A DNA stretch of 64,000 nucleotides, taken from Bacillaceae bacterium JMAK1. Lineage in GTDB: Bacteria; Bacillota; Bacilli; Bacillales; Marinococcaceae. The translations under genes were made by a program, and so were the position numbers. Below, one piece after another: positions 59,068 to 64,000 of the stretch. The number at the start of each line of letters is the position of its first letter. Position 1 is the stretch's first letter. The stretch spans positions 62,001 to 126,000 of the forward strand of contig JIBW01000007.1 of NCBI GenBank assembly GCA_012970285.1, given 5' to 3'. Under the pieces are notes generated by a model that had not been told where the DNA came from, did not search any database, and saw only the letters and a program-made list of their open reading frames with translations.

Positions 59068-59526
59068 ATGGCGTTAACTGTTCACCGTGGCATATCCATT
59101 GTACTCATTATAATTGCTATTTTTTATTTGTATCTAGCTTTTCAATTGCCTAGCTTTATGAATACGGTCATTGATGCAGATACGATTCCTAAGATTACTG
59201 GATTTCTACTCATTGTCCTCTCTGTCCTCTACTTCTTTATGCCCGTTAAAGAAACGGAAGCAGAAAAGGAAAAACGGACCGAGGCAAAAAATGATTGGCA
59301 TTATATTCTCGGAATGTTCGTCATGACGTTTTTGTACATTACGCTTTTAGAAGTAAGTGGATTTTTAGTAACCTCAATCGTATTTATTTTCGTTTGTACT
59401 CGTATGCTCGGCTACAAAAAGTCAAAGACAAATATAATTGTCGCAGTTCTTGTGCCACTTTTCTTGTATTTAAGCTTTACGTTTTTATTAAATGTTCGGC
59501 TCCCAACCGGATTCATGCCATTTTAA
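59068..59526 (+). CDS. tctB: Tripartite tricarboxylate transporter small membrane subunit TctB
   Basis: A 152-aa protein with four spans (about 9-27, 40-57, 80-98, 120-142), the size and topology of TctB. It begins 3 nt after tctC and is followed by tctA after 15 nt. TctB pairs with TctA in the membrane complex; its exact contribution is not known. Confidence 0.9.
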   Translation: MALTVHRGISIVLIIIAIFYLYLAFQLPSFMNTVIDADTIPKITGFLLIVLSVLYFFMPVKETEAEKEKRTEAKNDWHYILGMFVMTFLYITLLEVSGFLVTSIVFIFVCTRMLGYKKSKTNIIVAVLVPLFLYLSFTFLLNVRLPTGFMPF

Positions 59527-59541
59527 GGAGGGTACTTAGAC

Positions 59542-61047
59542 ATGATTGATTTTGGTGGTATATTAAGTGGCCTTCAGATGGCATTAAGTTTAGAAGGGAT
59601 ACTTTTTGTGTTTGTTGGTGTTTTTGTTGGAACATTTATTGGACTTATGCCAGGGCTTGGTCCCATTAGTGCCATTGCCATCATGATCCCGATGACGTAC
59701 AACATGGACCCAACCATTGCCCTTGTGATGATGGCAGGTGTCTATTACGGAGCTATTTTCGGAGGGTCGACATCGTCAATTCTCCTAAATGCTCCTGGGG
59801 TTGCTGGAACCGTTGCAACATCGTTTGATGGCTATCCTATGGCACAGCAAGGGAAAGCAGGAAAAGCACTTGCGATTGCGGCAATTGCAGCATTTATCGG
59901 GGGAACAGTAAGTGTTGTATTCCTTATGTTATTCGCACCTGTTTTATCCAGTGTGGCAATTCAATTTGGTCCTCCGGAATATTTTGCACTCATGTTACTC
60001 GGTTTGACGGCCATTGCCAGTTTATCTTCAGGGTCAACGATTAAAGCTTTAATGTCAGCATTGCTCGGGATTATGATCGTAACAATTGGGATCGATGCGC
60101 AGACGGGAACGGTTCGATTTACGTTTGGCAGTGCGAATTTGTTGGAAGGTATCGATTTCTTAGTGATAGCGTTAGGAATTTTTGCGCTCGCTGAGGTGTG
60201 TGCGTTAATTATTAACCGTCAGAAGACGACGTTTAACGCGAAGACGATTGGAAGTCTGAAAATAACGAAAGAGGACTTTAAAGAAATGGTCGGACCGATG
60301 AGCCGTCAATCTGTACTGGGCTTTATCATCGGTGTTTTACCTGGTGCTGGTGCAACAATTGCTTCCTTTATCGGCTATACGACAGAGAAGCGGTTTGCAA
60401 AGAATCCAGATGAATTTGGGAAAGGCTCAATTAAAGGGTTAACGGCTCCGGAAACCGCGAATAATGCTGCGACGAGTGGTGCGTTTGTCCCATTACTAAG
60501 TTTAGGTATTCCGGGTTCAGGTACGACCGCTGTCATGTTAGGAGCGTTACTCGTATTGAATGTACAGCCAGGCCCATTGCTCATGACAGAGAATCCAACG
60601 CTGTTCTGGGGCGTCATTATGAGTATGTACATCGGGAACATCTTCTTACTCATTCTTAACTTGCCGCTTATCCCATACATTTCGAAAATCTTAGCGATCC
60701 CAAGACCGATGCTGATTTCATTGGTCGTCGTGTTCTGTATTATCGGAGTGTATTCAATTAGTTTTAGTATTTTTGATTTATATGTGTTGTTGGCCTTTGG
60801 GGTCATTGGTTACTTAATGAGAATGTTCCAATTCCCGGCAGCTCCGTTTATCCTTGCGTTTATTCTTGGTGGAATGCTTGAGCAGTCATTCAGACAAGCC
60901 ATGACGATTTCGGGTAATGATGTCTCGATCTTTATCTCGAATCCATTGGCAGCTACGTTACTTGCTTTGGCTGCAGTCTCATTCTTGTTCCCTCTATGGC
61001 AAAGTTATCGGAACAAGAAGAAGAGTAATCAAACGCTGTCTATGTAA
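59542..61047 (+). CDS. tctA: Tripartite tricarboxylate transporter large membrane subunit TctA
   Basis: A 501-aa, about 12-span permease. Typical TctA motifs: FVGTFIGLMPGLGPISAIAIMIPMTY near the N-terminus with a second, related copy GFIIGVLPGAGATIASFIGYTTEKR, and YGAIFGGSTSSILLNAPG repeated as LLSLGIPGSGTTAVMLGALL. The internal duplication is the mark of the family. Ribosome site AAGGAGGGT. Last gene of the operon; the driving force is probably a Na+ or H+ gradient. Confidence 0.94.
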   Translation: MIDFGGILSGLQMALSLEGILFVFVGVFVGTFIGLMPGLGPISAIAIMIPMTYNMDPTIALVMMAGVYYGAIFGGSTSSILLNAPGVAGTVATSFDGYPMAQQGKAGKALAIAAIAAFIGGTVSVVFLMLFAPVLSSVAIQFGPPEYFALMLLGLTAIASLSSGSTIKALMSALLGIMIVTIGIDAQTGTVRFTFGSANLLEGIDFLVIALGIFALAEVCALIINRQKTTFNAKTIGSLKITKEDFKEMVGPMSRQSVLGFIIGVLPGAGATIASFIGYTTEKRFAKNPDEFGKGSIKGLTAPETANNAATSGAFVPLLSLGIPGSGTTAVMLGALLVLNVQPGPLLMTENPTLFWGVIMSMYIGNIFLLILNLPLIPYISKILAIPRPMLISLVVVFCIIGVYSISFSIFDLYVLLAFGVIGYLMRMFQFPAAPFILAFILGGMLEQSFRQAMTISGNDVSIFISNPLAATLLALAAVSFLFPLWQSYRNKKKSNQTLSM

Positions 61048-61357
61048 TAGTAAATACTCAAAATAGGTTGCGTTTGGAATGATAACATGCAGTACAAAAG
61101 CGGCTGTAGCGGATGAGACACTTAAGAAAGTATCGTTAGCCGAAGCGTGGGCAACGCCCGTGGCAAGTGGAGCGACTTATTGTTGGGTAGTATTCATATA
61201 GTAGGTGTTAGTTTTGAAAACCAACAGGCCTATTGTTATTGGAAGTTGAAGAATCGTACACTTGTGATCAATGTTTAAGCTTCCTGTGACCTTCTGTTGA
61301 GAATAGTAAAGTAACCTAACGATAACAACTAATTTGTATCGTTTGGAGGTCGTAGCA
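61048..61357. other. Intergenic stretch, possible decayed repeat
   Basis: 310 bp with no convincing gene. It holds GGGC-AAC-GCCC near 61149 and CCAACAGGCCTATTGTTATTGG (a loose hairpin) near 61222. A short open frame ending YWKLKNRTLVINV has no ribosome site. The ribosome site TTGGAGG of the next gene lies at 61343-61349. Confidence 0.4.
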
Positions 61358-61765
61358 TTGACTACTACGAAGCATCACCACATCCTCGCTCACCCGTTTG
61401 CGTTAGATTTAGTAAATGCAAATAACGATGGGACTAATGAAAAAGAACAACCAACGTACACGACGTTTTTAACGTCAATTGGATATGTAGTAGGGGTTAT
61501 AAATGTACATGTCTTATCGGTTCCGTTACAAGAAGAAAACGGAGAGTTATCAATGATGATGAATGAGAAACCCTATTCTTTGTCTTCGTACATTGAGGCA
61601 ATTCAATCAATCGCTCACTCAGGAAAAAAAGAAGACGTTGCGATCTATTTATCAGATGTGAGCATCTACTCAAACCTACAAGTGGAACATCCTTATCAGT
61701 CGATGCATCTTACACTGTATACAGATCAAATTATTGGAGTCATACCTGGCGATTTTAAGCAGTGA
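61358..61765 (+). CDS. Unknown small cytosolic protein
   Basis: A 135-aa protein starting at TTG 61358, 8 nt after GGAGG (an in-frame ATG at 61334 lies before the ribosome site). It begins with a His-rich TTTKHHHILAHPFALDL. It has no signal or membrane span, and mixed alpha/beta composition with VAIYLSDVSIYSNLQVEHPYQSM near the end. I do not recognise the family. It stands alone, with a terminator after it. Confidence 0.65.
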   Translation: MTTTKHHHILAHPFALDLVNANNDGTNEKEQPTYTTFLTSIGYVVGVINVHVLSVPLQEENGELSMMMNEKPYSLSSYIEAIQSIAHSGKKEDVAIYLSDVSIYSNLQVEHPYQSMHLTLYTDQIIGVIPGDFKQ

Positions 61766-61783
61766 AATTCTATGTAAACACGT

Positions 61784-61813
61784 AAAAAGAGCAGATTCCA
61801 TTCTGCTTTTTTT
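61784..61813 (+). terminator. Intrinsic terminator
   Basis: AGCAGA (61790-61795) and TCTGCT (61802-61807), extended by AAAAAG on the 5' side and seven T on the 3' side. Confidence 0.85.
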
Positions 61814-61933
61814 AGTTTGTCATAAAAGTATTTTGTGGTATGGTTTGTTTTGCATCTAGGATATTGAATGGAATACACGATGAATTGAAACCCTAAATGT
61901 AATTCCTAATAGATAGAAAAGGAGGCGACCACA

Positions 61934-62830
61934 GTGAATAAACAAGAACTTAAGCAACTCGTAGAAAATCATGGGCTACTCATTCAGGAAGACTCGGTTC
62001 AAATGAATGAATCAGGTGTTGATTTTCAAGTTGCGCATGCGAAAGATACTGGCTGGGAGCCGTGGATTATTCGCATTCCTCGTAGAAAAGAGTCTATGAG
62101 AAATGCAAAAGTGGAAAAGCAAGCACTTGATGTGTTGGAGCGCACGGTGAATTTCCAAGTACCAACTTGGTCCATTTTTTCTGAAGAAGTTATTGCATAC
62201 AAGCAATTAAAGGGGTCTCCTGCGGCTGCGATTGATCTTGAGCAACTTGATTACAAGTGGAGCTTTGATGAGAAAAATGTGCCGAAAGAATATATTCAGT
62301 CACTTGGATCAGTGATGGCAAACTTACACACTGTTGAACCGAAGGAATTTAAAGGCATTCCTATGGAAGTCTTAACTGCCCAAGATTTAAAGGCGTCAAT
62401 GGAGCAGCGTATGGAGCGAGTGAAAGAGAGTTATGAAATTCACCCCGATTTATGGGAGCGGTGGCAGGTGTGGTTAGGAAAAGATTTCTGGCCATCATTT
62501 GTCGGAGTAAAGCATGGCGATTTGCATCCTGCTCACATTCTCCTGAATAACGATCATCGCGTAACTGGACTCATTGATTGGACAGAAATTGGGATTGGTG
62601 ATAGTTCCGTAGATTTTATGTCTCATCTGTTGCTATTTGGTGATGAAGGACTAAAGAAATTAATTGATGCGTATGACAATGCTGGGGGAAGAACCTGGTC
62701 TGGGATGGAAGATCACATTAAAGAACTGTTATCAACGAGTGCAATTACCGTCGCTGAATACGCTCAAGTGTCCGGATTAAAAGAAATGCATGAAACAGCA
62801 AAAAGTATGCTCTCTCAGCGGGGTAGTTAA
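61934..62830 (+). CDS. Macrolide 2'-phosphotransferase-like kinase (YcbJ/Mph family)
   Basis: Aminoglycoside/macrolide phosphotransferase-fold kinase, 298 aa. The catalytic loop VKHGDLHPAHILLNND and the metal-binding GLIDWTEIGIGDSSVDF are intact, as is the N-terminal lobe WIIRIPRRKESMRNAKVEKQAL. Length and the IRIPRR...VEKQ pattern fit Mph enzymes, especially chromosomal YcbJ/MphK of bacilli, which inactivate 14-membered macrolides. GTG start with AGGAGG 8 nt before. Could also phosphorylate another small molecule. Confidence 0.87.
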   Translation: MNKQELKQLVENHGLLIQEDSVQMNESGVDFQVAHAKDTGWEPWIIRIPRRKESMRNAKVEKQALDVLERTVNFQVPTWSIFSEEVIAYKQLKGSPAAAIDLEQLDYKWSFDEKNVPKEYIQSLGSVMANLHTVEPKEFKGIPMEVLTAQDLKASMEQRMERVKESYEIHPDLWERWQVWLGKDFWPSFVGVKHGDLHPAHILLNNDHRVTGLIDWTEIGIGDSSVDFMSHLLLFGDEGLKKLIDAYDNAGGRTWSGMEDHIKELLSTSAITVAEYAQVSGLKEMHETAKSMLSQRGS

Positions 62831-62977
62831 ACTGTTTAATTAATGAATTGATGGTTATTCATCATTTCTACAAATTCCGTCGTACGTGTTACCGATTGTG
62901 AATGAAACTTCTTTTCATGCTTGTTCGTATACAATAAAAGCAGATTACGAAACGTGTTAAGAGGAGGATGCTGATCA

Positions 62978-63640
62978 ATGTTTCGCTTTATTCGTCGACG
63001 TAAACAATTGAAAAAGATTAAGAAAGTGAAAGAAGGAGACGGTCATCTATTAAAGCCGTATCGATTCTGGCACATCCTTACACGTTCCGTTTTTTATTTG
63101 AAGTTAAAAGGTGAGCAAGATGAAAAATTAATCTATGCCATTAATTACAGTTATTGGGCAGATGATTATGAGGTTGATCTCTATCGGGATGGCAAGCACG
63201 TGGCTTCATCCAAATTGCCTGCAACATTTCCTGTCTATGACGGTGTCATTGAGATGGCAATTGGTTCTTATGGGTTTAGTCGCGCTCATTATGTACCGAA
63301 TCATGGAGAATCCTATCCGTTGCTTCCAGACCGACAGTCCGTTAGAGGGCTTCGTCTAAGGTTCCATAAGCGTTTCAAGAAAATAAGCACTGTTATCGGA
63401 ATTATCGCTGCACTTACGTTACTCGCTTCTGTGTTTCTTAGCCTCCCGCAGTTAATCGAATACCTATCAGAAATCCCTTGGATTAAAGAGAATATCGGAA
63501 CTTTTGTTTCACCAGTTTCTTTACCGGGTTGGGCAAACGTAACACTCATTACTGCAGGAATTTTGGCTGCAACTGAAAGGGCGCTTATGTTACGAAGTCA
63601 TTGGTTAATAGATATGGAAACAAGTTATTGGGATCATTAA
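62978..63640 (+). CDS. Unknown membrane protein with basic N-terminus
   Basis: A 220-aa protein. The N-terminus is strongly basic (FRFIRRRKQLKKIKKVKEG), followed by a beta-rich soluble part (about 35-125: YAINYSYWADDYEVDLYRDGKHVASSKLPATF...) and two C-terminal spans (about 137-160 and 178-200), ending in LIDMETSYWDH. AGAGGAGGATG lies before ATG. The repetitive basic start may bind membrane or nucleic acid. Family not recognised. Confidence 0.7.
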   Translation: MFRFIRRRKQLKKIKKVKEGDGHLLKPYRFWHILTRSVFYLKLKGEQDEKLIYAINYSYWADDYEVDLYRDGKHVASSKLPATFPVYDGVIEMAIGSYGFSRAHYVPNHGESYPLLPDRQSVRGLRLRFHKRFKKISTVIGIIAALTLLASVFLSLPQLIEYLSEIPWIKENIGTFVSPVSLPGWANVTLITAGILAATERALMLRSHWLIDMETSYWDH

Positions 63641-63903
63641 CACAGAAAAAAGCCAGATGGGTCCTAAGCTGTTGAGAAACATAGAAGTACTAGATAAGTA
63701 CTAAAGCAGATAACGCAGTTTATGTGAGGAAGCTTGTCGCAATCGTGATTGCAATACTAGTCGGTGATCATCACCACATCATCGCGTATATGTTGGAATT
63801 TTCCTACCTGAGTCAAGCAAAATTACTATAATCCCAACATAAAGAAGAAAAATGATGAAAATCATCGCAGACACGAGCTGGGCTGTGCAATCTTCAAACT
63901 ATG
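63641..63903. other. Intergenic stretch
   Basis: About 260 bp with no supported gene. A plus-strand frame around 63724-63831 (YVRKLVAIVIAILVG...) and a 28-codon hydrophobic minus-strand frame (MIFIIFLLYVGIIVILL...) near 63790-63870 both lack ribosome sites. Confidence 0.4.
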
Positions 63904-63940
63904 AAAGAAAGCGTTGGTTCACAAAACCAACGCTTTCTTT
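63904..63940. terminator. Bidirectional intrinsic terminator
   Basis: AAAGAAAGCGTTGGTT (63904-63919) and AACCAACGCTTTCTTT (63925-63940) pair perfectly around CACAA, with T-rich ends on both strands. It serves the gene entering from the right on the minus strand. Confidence 0.9.
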
Positions 63941-63941
63941 T

Positions 63942-64000
63942 CTATTCCTCTTTATATGCACTAAAACGTAGTCGTACGTAGTCGGCGTACCATTGTTCAC
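63942..64000 (-). CDS. 3' end of a minus-strand gene (partial)
   Basis: An open minus-strand frame reading EQWYADYVRLRFSAYKEE ends with TAG at 63942-63944, two bases before the strong terminator. The placement supports a real gene end that continues beyond the window. Too short to name. Confidence 0.5.
   Translation of the reverse strand, partial: EQWYADYVRLRFSAYKEE

Noticed and set aside
63724-63831. Short plus-strand frame YVRKLVAIVIAILVG near the window end.
   Set aside because: No start with a ribosome site; hydrophobic composition alone is not enough.
63790-63870. A 28-codon minus-strand hydrophobic peptide resembling a type I toxin.
   Set aside because: No ribosome site, no promoter and no antisense RNA signature could be seen.

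Overview
The window is a stretch of low-GC Gram-positive chromosome, most probably from an alkaliphilic or halophilic Bacillaceae species (Alkalihalobacillus/Shouchella-like). The reasons are strong AGGAGG-type ribosome sites, frequent TTG/GTG starts, intrinsic terminators with long U-tracts, very acidic secreted proteins and lipoproteins, and the gene order moxR - DUF58 - transglutaminase - guaA - pbuG, which matches the yeaC-yeaD-yebA-guaA-pbuG block of Bacillus subtilis. No prophage, intact insertion sequence or CRISPR array is visible. It is mostly ordinary core and accessory chromosome, rich in small regulatory structures.

Layout. 1-5.7 kb: secreted thermolysin-like protease, AAA ATPase, M20 peptidase with an apparent ATT start, HtpX. 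5.8-9.6 kb: LysR regulator, an unknown protein, a LytTR regulator and the acyl-CoA:carboxylate CoA-transferase it probably controls. 9.6-14.4 kb: MocR regulator, PaiB, GrpB, DUF1572 and small membrane proteins. 14.4-14.6 kb: a candidate structured small RNA whose promoter overlaps a CcpA (cre) site. 14.6-20.9 kb: YxeA, adenine-deaminase-like enzyme, two small membrane proteins, and a Sco - two-component system - YtkA-like cluster. 21-26.5 kb: peptide-binding lipoprotein, glutathione peroxidase, FosB, EutH, a coiled-coil/membrane pair. 26.6-30.5 kb: a complete heme sensing and efflux locus hssR-hssS-hrtB-hrtA with an HssR box, followed by a 15-unit, 21-bp tandem repeat. 30.9-37.3 kb: transporters, YitT, oxidoreductase, heme O synthase, GNAT.

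37.5-46.6 kb: moxR/DUF58/transglutaminase operon, guaA with a PurBox inside its promoter, GNAT, FrnE/DsbA-like protein, and pbuG behind paired PurBoxes plus a guanine riboswitch. 46.7-52 kb: a Cu/Zn-SOD-like protein that has lost most metal ligands, CsaA, a large serine hydrolase, tRNA-Ala(GGC) and a secreted amidase. 52-55.5 kb: HXXEE membrane protein, YtvA-like blue-light receptor, acidic lipoproteins. 55.7-61 kb: CitA/CitB-type two-component system next to tctCBA, with a cre box at the centre of a terminator-like hairpin before tctC. 61-64 kb: unknown proteins and a macrolide-phosphotransferase-like kinase.

The genes act in several small circuits: heme detoxification (HssRS to HrtBA), purine economy (PurR boxes plus riboswitch on guaA and pbuG), carbon control (two perfect cre sites), carboxylate uptake (TctCBA and its two-component system), and acetate/succinyl-CoA exchange under a LytTR regulator. 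All functional calls rest on recognised motifs and remembered family features; no database search was run.
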